A DNA stretch of 64,000 nt from positions 496,001 to 560,000 of the forward strand of contig CAWBOY010000004.1 of the NCBI GenBank assembly GCA_963790585.1, given 5' to 3'. This document shows, one piece after another, positions 14,280 to 24,001 of this stretch; the stretch's first letter is position 1, and each line of letters begins with the position of its first letter. Made by a program: the position numbers and the translations under genes. The notes under the pieces were generated by a model, which was not told the DNA's origin, did no database searches, and worked only from the letters and a program-made list of their open reading frames with translations. Source of the stretch: CAWBOY01 sp963790585 (GTDB lineage: Bacteria > Planctomycetota > Planctomycetia > Gemmatales > Gemmataceae).

Positions 14280-15627
14280 ATGGGCAAAATCAAAGCGATT
14301 TTCGCGATCCCGGAGCTGCGGCAGAAGATCTTCTTGACGCTGTTGTTCCTCGCTATTTATCGCATCGGCATCTCCATACCGCTGCCGTATATCGATCAAG
14401 CGAAGCTGTACAAGAACCTCGGCGGCGGTGGAGCGATGGGCCAAATCCTTGGCTACGTCTCGCTCTTCTCCGGCGGCAATCTCAGCGGCGCCTCGATCTT
14501 CGGCCTCGGCATCATGCCCTATATTTCCGCCTCTATTATCTTTCAGCTGCTGGCTGCCGTCTGGCCGCCGCTAGAAAAGCTCTCCAAAGAGGGTGAGAGC
14601 GGTCGCCGAAAGATCAACGAATACACCCGCATTGCAACGGTATTCATCTGCTTGTTCCAGGCGTACATGTATGTCAGTTACAGCATGGGCATAGGCCCCG
14701 ATCGAGCGAATAACGGACTGGTCGGCTACAACACGACATTTTGCGTCCTGACAATGGTCGTCATCATGACCACCGGAACCATGTTCATGATGTGGCTCGG
14801 TGAGCAGATCGATGAATACGGCATCGGCAACGGCATCAGTTTGATTATCATGGCCGGCATCGTCTCGCGCATCCCGGCCGCGACCGCGGATCTGTTCTTT
14901 GAAAACGGCCGTTTCAATTGGGACGCTCTCCGCCTCGGCGGCTCGGGTCATGGCATCAGCTTCGAGAAGATCATTCTTCTGATGCTTTTGTTTGTAGCCG
15001 TCGTCATCGCCGTAATCGCGATCACGAAAGCACAGCGACGCATCCCGACGCAGTCGGCCAAGCACGTTCGTGGCCGCCGCGTCTTCGGCGGCACGCGGCA
15101 GTTTTTGCCACTCAAGGTCAATCAGGCAGGCGTCATGCCCGTCATCTTCGCCGGGTCGCTTTTGGTCTTGCCGGTCTTGTTATTCAGCTTGCTCGCGCCG
15201 TATTTTGGCTGGGCCCAATTCCTCAAGGACGCCTTCGAGCGCCAGGGTTACATCTACACCGTCAGCTTCATTCTGCTGATTTATGTGTTCTGCTACTTCT
15301 GGACGGCCATCAGCTTCAATCCCAAGGAAGTCGCCAACAACCTGAAAGATTACGGTAGTTTCATCCCCGGCTATCGCCCTGGCAAACGCACGGCGGAATA
15401 CCTCGAACGTGTCATGTCCGCGTATCACCTATGTCGGCGCCGCCTTCCTCGCTGTCGTCGCCGTGCTACCGACCTTGATTACCAACATGATGGGCGTAAA
15501 TTGGAACGTTGCCCAATTCTATGGTGGTACGAGCCTGTTGATCGTCATCAGCGTGGCGCTCGATCTCGTTCAAAAGATCAACAGCCATCTGGTGATGCGG
15601 AACTACCCTGGCCTCACGGAAGACTGA
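14280..15627 (+). CDS. secY: Preprotein translocase subunit SecY (frameshift near 15415)
   Basis: SecY forms the membrane channel for protein export. Ten hydrophobic segments are recognisable from the first, KIFLTLLFLAIYRIG, onwards. GNGISLIIMAGIVSRIP and RRIPTQSAKHVRGRR (the cytoplasmic loop), then NPKEVANNLKDYGSFIPGYRPGKRTAEYL are signature segments. After ERVMS the frame shifts; with one base removed it continues RITYVGAAFLAVVAVLP to MRNYPGLTED, for a total of 448 residues against 443 in Escherichia coli. The break is in an essential gene and is most likely a sequencing error. The start ATG follows GGAAGGA. adk and map follow. Confidence 0.93.
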
Positions 15628-15690
15628 TCCGGGCCGCCCGATTCCCCTCTTATGAGCGTTCGGAAAGAATTCGGAAGACAGCGCAAAGCC

Positions 15691-15769
15691 GTGGCCGGGG
15701 TCGGTACTCCGACCCCGGTTCTCTGCAGCCGGTAGGGCCAAACCGAGGTCGGAGTACCGGCCCCGGCCA
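15691..15769. repeat. Palindromic interspersed repeat, family C
   Basis: GTGGCCGGGGTCGGTACTCC followed by GACCCCGG, then after a 20-bp centre CCGAGGTCGGAGTACCGGCC and CCGGCCA. Each half is itself a palindrome and the two halves pair. Further copies lie at 47412-47497 and 59519-59600. It separates secY from adk. Confidence 0.88.
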
Positions 15770-15895
15770 GGACCGAATCGCCCACCCGCAGTTGAGCCCC
15801 TTGCTTCGTTCGTGTGTTTTCCGAAAATGATTTGTGAAGATAGAGAGTTCGCGGACATTTTCGTTCCAGACATTGCACCATCGAGACGGGCCCCC

Positions 15896-16550
15896 ATGCG
15901 CCTCATTCTCCTCGGGCCGCCTGGCTGCGGCAAGGGCACCCAGGCTAAGCTGCTGACCAAGCGACACCAGCTCGAACATGTCGGCACGGGCGACCTGTTA
16001 CGCGAAGCCATCCGCACAGGCACACCTCTGGGGGTGCGAGCTCATACCTACGTCGAAGCTGGTCTTCTCGTCCCCGACGAACTTGTAAACGACCTCATCG
16101 CCGAACGCTTCAACCGCGACGATCGACCTAAACGTTTCGTGATGGACGGATATCCGCGTACTCTCGCGCAAGCGGCTTCGTTCGATCACGTGCTCAAGCA
16201 GCATTTTCTCGATCTCGACGCCGTGCTCCTGCTCGACGTGCCAGATGAGGAAATCGTGCGCCGGCTTAGCGGGCGTTGGAGCTGCCCGAAGCCAGGTTGC
16301 AAGGCGACCTACCACACCGAAAACAACCCGCCAAAAGTTGCTGGCATTTGTGACGATTGCGGCACCGCTCGTCCAAAGGGACGACGATCACGTCGAAACG
16401 GTGCGGAATCGCCTCGTCGTCTACCATCGCAATACAATAGAGCTTATTCCGCACTATGAAGCGCAAGGCTTGCTTCATGAGGTTCCTGGCTCGGGCGACA
16501 TCGAAGCGGTCTACAGTAATATGATGAACGCCCTGAAGCCCACGAGGTGA
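15896..16550 (+). CDS. adk: Adenylate kinase (frameshift near 16370)
   Basis: Adenylate kinase interconverts ATP + AMP and two ADP. The P-loop GPPGCGKGT is at residues 7-15, followed by GTGDLLREAIRTGTPLG and MDGYPRTLAQA with the catalytic arginines. The LID keeps four cysteines (CPKPGC and CDDC), so it is the zinc-binding form. After CDDCGT the frame is lost; removing one base restores VYHRNTIELIPHY and a 217-residue protein, close to the family's 214-217. Order secY-adk-map is the common one. I treat the shift as a sequencing error. Start at 15896 is fixed by the MRLILLGPPG N terminus. Confidence 0.92.
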
Positions 16551-16554
16551 CGAC

Positions 16555-17366
16555 GTGCTGCGGTCGATTTTGTCCAATAAACCGGAGCTGAAATCTCCTC
16601 GTGAAATCGCCCTAATGCGAGAGTCGGGAAAGCTCGTCGCCGAAGCGCTGCGTTTGTGCCGATCGATGGCGACTCCCGGAAGGAAGACCATCGAGATCAA
16701 CAAAGCCGTCGAAGACCTTTTCGCCTCGCCGGCGCGACACCGCTTTTCAAAGGCTATCAGGGCAAGACGCCGTTCCCCGCCTCGACTTGTATTTCACTCA
16801 ACGAGCAAGTGGTTCACGGCATCCCCGGCCAGCGTGCCATCAAAGAAGGCGATCTGCTCAAGATCGACACCGCGTGCAAGCTCAACGGCTGGTGCGCTGA
16901 TGCCGCGATTACCATCATGGTGGGAACGGTATCGCCCGAAAAACGCCGCCTCGTCGAAGTGGCCGAGAAAGTATTGAAGACGGCCATGATCGAAATGGCG
17001 CGGCGGCAATGGTGGTCCGAGGTGGCCGGCATGATGCAGCGCGTCGCCGAATCGGCGGGTTTCAGCGTGGTGACGCAATACGTCGGCCACGGCATCGGCC
17101 GCATCATGCATGAGAATCCGCAGGTCCCCAACTTCAACAGCCGCGAGCTGCGCAAACACAACTTCCGCCTGGAAGAGGGCCTCGTTCTGGCCGTCGAGCC
17201 AATGGTCAACATGGGCAAAGAAGCGACCGACACGCTCCGCGACCATTGGACAGTCGTCACGCGCGACAAACTGCCAAGCGTTCATGTCGAACATACGCTC
17301 GCGCTGACCAAGGAAGGCGTCTACGTCGTCACGGCGGATGAGGAGACGTTGATACCACGACCTTAG
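16555..17366 (+). CDS. map: Methionine aminopeptidase type I (frameshift near 16730)
   Basis: Removes N-terminal methionine from nascent proteins using two metal ions. The start is GTG, four bases after adk. The N-terminal part reads SPREIALMRESGKLVAEAL; after EDLF the frame shifts and continues GYQGKTPFPASTCISLNEQV. Metal ligands are visible: D in LLKIDTACKLNGWCADAAIT, H in GHGIGRIMHENPQVPN, E in LAVEPMVN and the final HVEHT. Restoring one base gives 270 residues, normal for type I. It ends the ribosomal cluster; no rpmJ, rpsM or rpoA genes follow. Confidence 0.92.
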
Positions 17367-17368
17367 TG

Positions 17369-17480
17369 CTTAGTCCGTAGCCCTTAGTCCGTAGCCCGTA
17401 GCAAAATACCTCGCGGCATTCGGACGGTACAGAGCGGCTGGCTTTTTGCTACGGACTAAGAAAGACGGGCTACGGACTAA
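17369..17480. repeat. TAGTCCGTAGCCC repeat region
   Basis: The spacer contains three direct copies of the unit (C)TTAGTCCGTAGCCC to the left and, at 17448-17480, the inverted forms GCTACGGACTAAGAAAGAC and GGGCTACGGACTAA. Together these can form a long stem. Another interspersed inverted repeat, seen only once in the window. Confidence 0.65.
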
Positions 17481-17482
17481 CA

Positions 17483-18582
17483 ATGCGCATTACCCGCTGT
17501 AACCTCGAACTCTTGCATGTCCCGCTGGACCGTCCCCGTGCTTCGAAGCGCGAGCAGGCGGCGGGGCGGCTCAATCACGTCGTGGTCTTGCTCGCCCAAC
17601 TGGAAACAGATGCCGGTCTTCAGGGCCTTGGCATGGCCTACATGCTCCACAGCAGCGGCCGCGCGCTTTATGCGACGGCGAGGATGACCTGGCGCCGCTC
17701 GTCGTCGGCGAAGACCCTATGGACCATGAGCGGCTCGCGGCCAAGGTTTATGGCCGCTTCCAAGCCAGTATGCGCGGCGGCTTGATGCCGCAGGCTTACT
17801 CGGCGATCGATGTGGCTCTCTGGGACCTCAAAGCCAAATCCGCCAATCGGCCGTTGTACAAGCTCTTGGGCGGCGCGCGCGAAGCAGCGCCGATCTATGG
17901 CTCCGACACGGCGTTTCTGCATAACAGCGTCGATGAGATTCTCGATGCCTCGCGGCCCTATCTCGATCAAGGGATGATGGGAATCAAGGTCAAGGTCGGC
18001 CTCGATCCCGAAGCGGACGCCGACCGTCTGACGCAACTCCGTGAAGCGTGGGGCGAAGAAGTTTGGCTCGGCGTCGATGCCAATCAGCGTTACGATTATG
18101 GCACCGCGCTGGCGATGGGCCATTTCTTAGAGGAAGAGATCGGCGCTGATTGGTTTGAAGAGCCGATCTTGTGCGACGATATTGAAGGGCACGCCCGGCT
18201 GGCGTCCAAGCTCGAAATCCCGCTCGCCGCCGGCGAAACGCTTCATAGCCGCTCTGAATTCTCCGCTTATTTGCAATCCGGCTCGCTTGCTGTCGTGCAG
18301 CCAGATATTACGCGCGTCGGCGGTCTGACGGCATTTCTCAGAATAGCTGCGCTTTGTGAACAGCATCATCGGCCGATGTCGCCGCACCTGTTGCCTGAGG
18401 TCGCGGTGCATTTGGCGTGTGGCATCCCGGGAGTGATCTCGGTTGAATATATGCCGTGGTTGTTTCCACTGTATGTGACGCCGCCGCGGATCGAGGGTGG
18501 GCAGCTGGTGCCTCCGGCGCGGCCGGGCTTGGGCCTGGACTTGAATCCAGAGGCAGTCGCGAAATATCGGATCGAAGTTTAA
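17483..18582 (+). CDS. Mandelate racemase/muconate lactonizing family protein (frameshift near 17680)
   Basis: An enolase-superfamily member that abstracts a proton next to a carboxylate and stabilises the enolate with magnesium. The capping domain is the first part, MRITRCNLELLHVPLDRP, and the barrel begins around AYSAIDVALWDLKAKS. The catalytic KVK motif is seen in MGIKVKVGLD, and metal ligands in VDANQRY, FEEPI and AAGETL, followed by QPDITRVGG. These suit the MR/MLE subgroup; the exact substrate is not predictable. The two frames join around GACGGCGAGGATGACC; restoring one base gives 366 residues. It stands after the ribosomal cluster without obvious partners. Confidence 0.88.
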
Positions 18583-18693
18583 TTCACCCCGCCGCCGAGC
18601 CAATCTTGCCGGACATGGAGTTGCCAGGTGGGCGGGGCGGCACCTTCTCATCCGCTCGCTCAACCCATCCGCGGCTTTCGATGGTCGAACTTC

Positions 18694-19680
18694 TTATTCG
18701 GTAGCGTTATTTGGTTCAGCAGGATTCGCCAGTATCTCGCTCACGAACGTGGCGGGCATCAAATGCACTGCCAGCTTCGCTTCGTGAATCGCGTCGCCAT
18801 TTCTACTCACCAGCGTCATGGTAATTTCCCCCTCCTGGCCGACGTTGCACCAGTTAAGCGACACGCGGGCTCGCTTGGGTAGCTTCTCGTTCGCCTTGAT
18901 GGCGCCGGCCGCGAGCAATTCCTCTTTGAACCTATCGGTTCGGCCTTCCGCGAGGGCGGCCTGGAGACGGACCAATGCCTCATCCGCCTCGCGGCAGCCT
19001 GCTCCTGTTCCTTGGCGTGCGCCTCTTGCGCCTCCTGATTATTCTTGGCAATCTTCTTCACCGGCACGCTCGCGGGCAGTACGCCGAGCAGCTTGGTCTT
19101 CATGTATCGCTGGCAGGTGGCGCAGTACGGCACCGCGTAGAGGAGTGCGGGCGCGATGAGACCGCACAGGCAGAAGCCAACAGCACCAAGCAATACAAAC
19201 ACGTAACCCCAGACCCCCAACGCTTGGCCGGCTTGGTTTCCAGGTCCCGGATTTTTCCACGCAAAGTTGCGAGCCTTGAAGTCGTAATACTCGAGAAACG
19301 AAGGCTCCGGCCCGTTTATAAGTCCCCCCTGTCGCAGGCGGTCCATCACGTCGCGATACTCGATATACTCAGCCATGACGTACCCTCCCGTTTGCAGAAG
19401 GAGCACCGCCAGGAGAAGGCCTCTGCTGATGCGGGTTCCGGTTAGCCAGGACGTCACCGCATAACCGCTCGCGGCCGCGATTCCGACGATGATCGCCCCC
19501 TACGGGAATGACGTAGTTAGCGTACCAGCCCATGATGTGAAACTCTTCCGCGTTCCTGCCGAGCCAGTAAACGCCAGCCAGCGTGGCAGCGGTGGTGAAG
19601 AGCCCGCTCATGAGCACGGCAAAGTAAGGCTTACCGGAACGAGAGACGGGATCCTCGTTCGGCGCCGATTCAAGGTCCAT
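18694..19680 (-). CDS. Unrecognised membrane protein (two frameshifts)
   Basis: Three overlapping open frames read as one protein of about 328 residues. The first frame starts MDLESAPNEDPVSRSGKPYF and has a hydrophobic segment near residues 20-42. After YANYVIPVG the frame shifts (a run of five G) into AIIVGIAAASGYAV and two or three more membrane segments, LLLAVLLLQTGGYV and WGYVFVLLGAVGFCLCGLIAP. A CATCQRY motif follows the last, and then a soluble C-terminal part shifts frame once more into LVRLQAALAEGRTDRFKEEL and ends NPAEPNNATE. The fold and function are not recognised. The two shifts cancel in frame. It is convergent with the enolase-family gene. Confidence 0.65.
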
Positions 19681-20160
19681 GGCGAACCTCCTAGAATTCC
19701 GACGCGAGGATCTACCTCCGCACGGCGAGCTTTACAGATGGGTGGGCGCCGGCGAGAATGAAGTCTCAGAGGCCATTCGTCCGATCGCGGTCTGCTGCGC
19801 GGAAATCGACTACTTCTCTGTTTATGGTAGAGACGCACTTGGCACAAGTCAGGCTCTGTCTCAGTTTGGCGGTATTCCAAGGGATTCGGGCGGACAGTAC
19901 GCGGAAGTTGTGTGTGCGCCTGCGCAATGCAATCTATTTAAGAGGGTTCGGAAAGAATGAGATGGAGCGGCCCCGAAATGACGCCTTGTGTGGCTTGCTT
20001 TCGTGTACGAAAGCGTGACGCCCGGCGCCGGGGGGGGTACCACACGCGAATGTTGGCGCGACGGTCCGGACTGCGGCGCAAGATCAACTCTGTCAAGTGG
20101 TTGCATTAATAGACCGTCGCGCCAAGGGTAGGTGCTTTTTTGGCGCGACGGTCGGCGAGC
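19681..20160. other. Gene-free spacer with a three-copy inverted repeat
   Basis: No convincing gene. Three exact copies of the 12-mer GGCGCGACGGTC lie at 20055-20066, inverted at 20112-20123, and at 20142-20153; the last two form a hairpin whose loop carries a run of six T. The upstream part, about 19690-20010, shows only ORFs without family-like features. The stretch ends in the parS-like palindrome. Confidence 0.5.
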
Positions 20161-20180
20161 AATGTTCCGCGCGGAACATT
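20161..20180. promoter_or_regulatory. parS-like palindrome, copy 2
   Basis: A perfect 20-bp palindrome AATGTTCCGCGCGGAACATT that contains the 18-bp sequence at 1734-1751. It lies 7 bp after a GGCGCGACGGTC repeat, in an intergenic stretch, 93 bp from the end of the convergent phosphodiesterase gene. The similarity to parS is in the TGTT-C and G-AACA arms and the central CG. Confidence 0.4.
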
Positions 20181-20272
20181 GGGAGGCTAGGACGGTGTCA
20201 TGCTTCAAGTCAGTAATTTGGCGGAGAGGCACTTTTGATTGCGCCTTGTGGCAGAGGCGTATTCGTTGTCGA

Positions 20273-21659
20273 TTAATCCACCAAATCCAGACGCGCCAGC
20301 AGCAAATCGCGCACCGCCGTCATTGGCAATCTACCCGCCTCCGGCGCCGGCCCTTCGCCGATCAAGAGCGCTCCCTCTTCCGGCGTCATCGCTATCAAAC
20401 CGTGACTGCCACGCACCAACTTCGTGTCCAACGGTATCACGTCAAAAAGCGTGCGGAACCCGAGCTTCTTCTGTACCAGCCGTAGGCCGGCTCGTCCCGT
20501 GGCCCACCATAATTTTGGATCGAAGAACAGCTCGCACGGATCGTAGCCGGGCTTGCGGTGAATGTCGATCGTCCGCGCGAAATCGGGGGCTCTGCGATCG
20601 TCGAGCCAATATGGATAGGCGAACCAGGCATCGGGCGTGCTTAGCAAAACGATCTCACCGGATCGATCGTGATCCAGGTGAATCGCCTCACGTTCCTCGC
20701 GCATGAAAACGCTGGCGACGCCGTCGAGACTGCCTAGCAAGTCGCGCACTCGTGGTAAATCGGCGGGATAGGCGACATATACGTGCGCCAGCTGATGGTC
20801 GCAGACGGCAAAGGCACGGCTGGCGAACGTATCCAACAGTTCGCCGAAGGGGCCATCGCGCACGGTCAATAGACCCGCCTCGCGCAGCGCGTGATTGGGT
20901 AACACGGCTCGAGTTACCTGGACATGGCCATATTCGCTGACTACCCAAACGGCGGCGCCGGTACTCCTCGCCGCGTCGAGGATCGGGGCGCAGGCGTGGT
21001 CCAGCTCCTTCACCAGGCGCGGCATATCCGAACCATCGGGGCCATAGCGCTGCGGGTCGTAATCGAGGTGCGGCATGTAGACCAGCGTCAAATCGGGTTG
21101 CTGCGTGGTCATGACCTCCGCGGCGCACCGGCCGATCCATTGCGTGCAGGGCAAGCCGGCCATCGGACCCCAGAAGGTCTGGAACGGAAATGGGCCGAGC
21201 TTTTGTTCGAGCTGCGCGCGAGAAACCGTCCGGTGAGCCGGTGATGCCAAAGACCTTATTGCCGTCGGCGCCATAGTGTGGTTTGGGCGTGACGCTCCAA
21301 TCGACGGCGGCGCCTTGGTTGAACCACCAGAACAACTTGGCCGCGTGGAATTTTCGCCCACGTTTGGTAGCCCTGTGCCGCGCGGTCGAATACAATGGTT
21401 CGGATTGGAGGAGGCGATTGGATTGATGCCAAAAGCGAACTTCGCCTGTGTCGCGGAAGAGCCAACCATTACCGACAATGCCGTGCGCGCTGGGTGATTG
21501 CCCGGTCAACAGTGTCGCCTGGGCGGTGCAGGTAACGGCGGGCAGGACTTCGGTCAAGGGCCGCACCCAGCCGTGAGTCGCCAGGGCCTTGAGCCTGGGT
21601 GCGAAGGCGAGCAGGCGCGGCGTCAAACCAACCGCGTTGACGAGTACGATGGACCTCAC
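20273..21659 (-). CDS. Alkaline phosphatase / nucleotide pyrophosphatase superfamily protein (frameshift near 21240)
   Basis: A type I phosphodiesterase/nucleotide pyrophosphatase-like hydrolase of about 461 residues. The start is taken as GTG at 21659, with AGGAGG six bases upstream. VRSIVLVNAVGLTPRLL then ALATHGWVRPLTEVLPAVTC, in which T in VTCTAQATLLTG is placed where the catalytic nucleophile lies in this superfamily, and GQSPSAHGIVGNGW follow. The second frame contains MPHLDYDPQRYGPD, VVSEYGHVQV and the late EEGALLIG part, where metal-binding Asp and His are expected. Removing one base at GTCCGGTGAGCC joins them. Substrate unknown. It is divergent from metK, which begins 238 bp away. Confidence 0.8.
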
Positions 21660-21740
21660 GGTGCCCTCCTGGCGAGGCGTGGTCGTTCGGATGATGCTCG
21701 CCCACCACGACGAAGGATCGAGGAGCGGAGTAAGAGTCAG

Positions 21741-21818
21741 TCCGAAAGAGGGATCAGGCACCATTGCCGGAACGGCCGAAGGGTGCTACGCACGAATGGT
21801 GCCTGATCCCTTTTCGGA
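21741..21818. repeat. Palindromic repeat before metK
   Basis: Arms TCCGAAAGAGGGATCAGGCA followed by CCATT, and AATGG followed by TGCCTGATCCCTTTTCGGA, enclose about 28 bp that can form a further small stem. The element lies in the divergent spacer upstream of metK and ends about 80 bp before its start. Seen once in the window. Confidence 0.75.
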
Positions 21819-21896
21819 GTCACTCAAGAGATCGATACCTGTTTTACGAACCGCGAACCTCTGTTCAGCGGTTTATCCATCTGAGGATAATTTACC

Positions 21897-23147
21897 GTGA
21901 GTGCTGATCGTTATCTGTTTACGAGCGAATCCGTGTCGATGGGCCATCCAGACAAGGTCGCCGACCAAATCAGCGATGCCGTCCTCGACTTCTGTTTGAC
22001 GACCGATCCCAAGAGCCGTGTCGCTTGTGAAACCTTGGTCACCACCGATCTAGCTGTAGTCGCTGGCGAGATCACCACGACCGCCGATCTGAGCCGGGCC
22101 GTCGTCGATAGATTGGTGCGCGAGACGATCAAAGAAATCGGCTATGTCGATCCGACGATTGGCTTCGCTTCGGACACATGCCAGGTCAACGTGGTTCTGC
22201 ACAAGCAATCGCCCCATATCGCGATGGGCGTCGACACCGGCGGTGCTGGCGATCAGGGCATGATGTTCGGTTTCGCATGCACCGAGACCCATTCGCTAAT
22301 GCCTTTGCCGATCTTCCTCGCCCATCGGCTGGTCGAAAACCACGCGAGCATGCGCAAGAGCGGCGAGCTGGCTTTCGTCCGGCCCGACGCCAAGAGCCAA
22401 GTGACCATCGAATACAACGTCGACGGCACGCCGAACCGTATTCATACGATCGTACTCTCGACGCAGCATGATCGCAGCGTCATCAGCGAGCGCGGCGGTA
22501 AGGAGTTCTTCTCGGATGAAGCCCGGAAGATCATCCTCGACAAGCTGATCGCTCCGACGATCAAGGCGGAACGCCCTGACCTCATCAAGGGCGAGCTACG
22601 GGCCTTGAAGCCGGGCGAAGCGGGCGGCAACGATCCGCGCTATATCGATTGCCATATCAACCCGACCGGCTGCTTCCTCGAAGGCGGCCCGCACGGCGAC
22701 TGCGGTTTGACCGGCCGCAAAATCATCGTCGACACCTACGGCGGCCGCGGCCGTCATGGCGGCGGTGCTTTCAGCGGTAAGGATCCAACCAAGGTCGATC
22801 GCTCGGCAGCCTATATGTGCCGCTATATCGCCAAGAACATCGTCGCGGCCAAGCTGGCGACGCAGTGCGAAGTCCAGCTCTCTTACGCCATTGGCTATCC
22901 GGATCCAATCAATATCTGGGTCAGCACCTTTGGCACCGCACGCAAGGGCCTTACCGATAGCACGATCGCTCAGCTCGTAGCCAAGAACTTCAAGCTCACG
23001 CCAGCCGGCATCATCGAGACGTTGAACCTGCGTCGTCCGATCTACCGCGAGACGGCCCGGCACGGTCACTTTGGCCGCGAATTGCCGCAGTTCACCTGGG
23101 AGAAAACCGACAAGGCCGCAGCGCTGGCGAGTGCGGCGGGCATGTGA
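21897..23147 (+). CDS. metK: S-adenosylmethionine synthetase
   Basis: Makes S-adenosylmethionine from methionine and ATP. The 416-residue product starts at GTG (MSADRYLFTSESVSMGHPDK) with GAGG ten bases upstream. GHPDK near residue 16, GGAGDQGMMFGFACTET, HINPTGCFLEGGPHGDCGLT and GGRGRHGGGAFSGKDPTKVD are the conserved ATP and metal-binding segments. It is longer than the usual 384-400. It is intact, unlike its neighbour. A member of the methionine cycle together with metH at 54.8-58.5 kb. No SAM riboswitch is evident upstream. Confidence 0.96.
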   Translation: MSADRYLFTSESVSMGHPDKVADQISDAVLDFCLTTDPKSRVACETLVTTDLAVVAGEITTTADLSRAVVDRLVRETIKEIGYVDPTIGFASDTCQVNVVLHKQSPHIAMGVDTGGAGDQGMMFGFACTETHSLMPLPIFLAHRLVENHASMRKSGELAFVRPDAKSQVTIEYNVDGTPNRIHTIVLSTQHDRSVISERGGKEFFSDEARKIILDKLIAPTIKAERPDLIKGELRALKPGEAGGNDPRYIDCHINPTGCFLEGGPHGDCGLTGRKIIVDTYGGRGRHGGGAFSGKDPTKVDRSAAYMCRYIAKNIVAAKLATQCEVQLSYAIGYPDPINIWVSTFGTARKGLTDSTIAQLVAKNFKLTPAGIIETLNLRRPIYRETARHGHFGRELPQFTWEKTDKAAALASAAGM

Positions 23148-23156
23148 GCGCGGTTC

Positions 23157-23253
23157 GTTTAGCCGCGAGCCGATAGGCGAGCGCCTGTTTGATGCGCGGT
23201 ATTCGAAAAACACGCCATCAAACAGCGGCTCGCCTATCGGCTCGCGGCTAAAC
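23157..23253. repeat. Palindromic interspersed repeat, family F
   Basis: GTTTAGCCGCGAGCCGATAG followed by GCGAGCGCCTGTTTGATG pairs with CATCAAACAGCGGCTCGCC followed by TATCGGCTCGCGGCTAAAC. The short tail CTCGCGGCTAAACG recurs at 24009-24019. It could also end metK transcription. Confidence 0.8.
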
Positions 23254-23332
23254 GGCGCCAACGAAACAGCGCGAACTGTCTGGCAACCGATCACACAATT
23301 ACAATGGCATAAACCCCAACGAGACTCGCGCA

Positions 23333-23616
23333 ATGGCCAAGAAGACTAGCTGTCCGATCACCCACGCTCAATTCCTGCGCATGCCAAGCCGGTGGCCGTC
23401 ACGCTTGCCGGCAGTCCGCCGCTCCTGGCCGAGGTCAAAGAATTCTCTACCGGCTCGCTCGGCTGGTATCTCAACAGCAAGGCCACCATCGACGTCGGCG
23501 GCACGCTCGTCACGGTTCAAATCGGCTTGAATCTCACGATTGTCGGCAGCAAAGAATTGCCCAAGGACGAGGGGACGAAGCATCACGCCGCGAAACCGGC
23601 GACGCCGGAGGCGTGA
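23333..23616 (+). CDS. Small hypothetical protein (frameshift near 23370)
   Basis: The first frame gives MAKKTSCPITHAQF, the second AKPVAVTLAGSPPLLAEVKE, then FSTGSLGWYLNSKATIDVGG and VQIGLNLTIVGSKELP with an acidic, Ala/Pro-rich tail. Joined by one added base at CCTGCGCATGCC they make about 94 residues. The middle has a beta-strand character with a GSLGWYLN motif. No family was recognised; small proteins of this kind occur commonly in planctomycetes. It is downstream of metK, separated by a large palindrome. Confidence 0.55.
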
Positions 23617-23626
23617 AGTTGTTGTT

Positions 23627-23950
23627 TCACAGCTTGCCTTGTCGCATCAGAGCGAGCAGGCCCAAGACGTGGCGGCAGACATTGCGGTAGAGGTAGCCCT
23701 TGCATTCACAGGTGCAGTTTTCGCGGCGGCCGACGCGGACGTGGTAAAGCAAGCCGATGCCCAAGCGATGGACCTCAAAGCCCCGGCCGCCGATCTCGCA
23801 GCGGATCTCGTGCAAAATGTAGTAACAGGATCGTTCGCGCACCGTCACCCGAAAAACGCCGACGCCGCGCTGATCCAGCGGCCGTACCAGGCTAATGGTG
23901 CGGCTCGGTGCGTTTGGTTCCGATGCGGTCATGAAGTGCGGTCTTTTCAA
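23627..23950 (-). CDS. Small SWIM-type zinc-finger protein
   Basis: 107 residues (101 if the ATG of MTASEPNAPS is used). The C-terminal part has CTCECKGYLYRNVCRHVLGL, where C81-x-C83 and C92-x-H94 form the CxCx(n)CxH pattern of SWIM zinc fingers, preceded by the basic ITYHVRVGRR-like strand YHVRVGRRENC. SWIM domains bind DNA or proteins. No other domain is seen, so it may be a stand-alone SWIM protein as found in several planctomycetes. It is convergent with the small protein at 23.3-23.6 kb. Confidence 0.78.
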   Translation of the reverse strand: MKRPHFMTASEPNAPSRTISLVRPLDQRGVGVFRVTVRERSCYYILHEIRCEIGGRGFEVHRLGIGLLYHVRVGRRENCTCECKGYLYRNVCRHVLGLLALMRQGKL

Positions 23951-24001
23951 GTTTGGCCGCGGGCCGCCAGACGAGCGCTCGATAACAGGGGAAGCGCTTG
24001 C

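Noticed and set aside
8500..17366. Real pseudogenes among ribosomal protein, secY, adk and map genes
   Set aside because: All are essential, both halves are conserved and corrected lengths are normal; single-base read errors explain them better.
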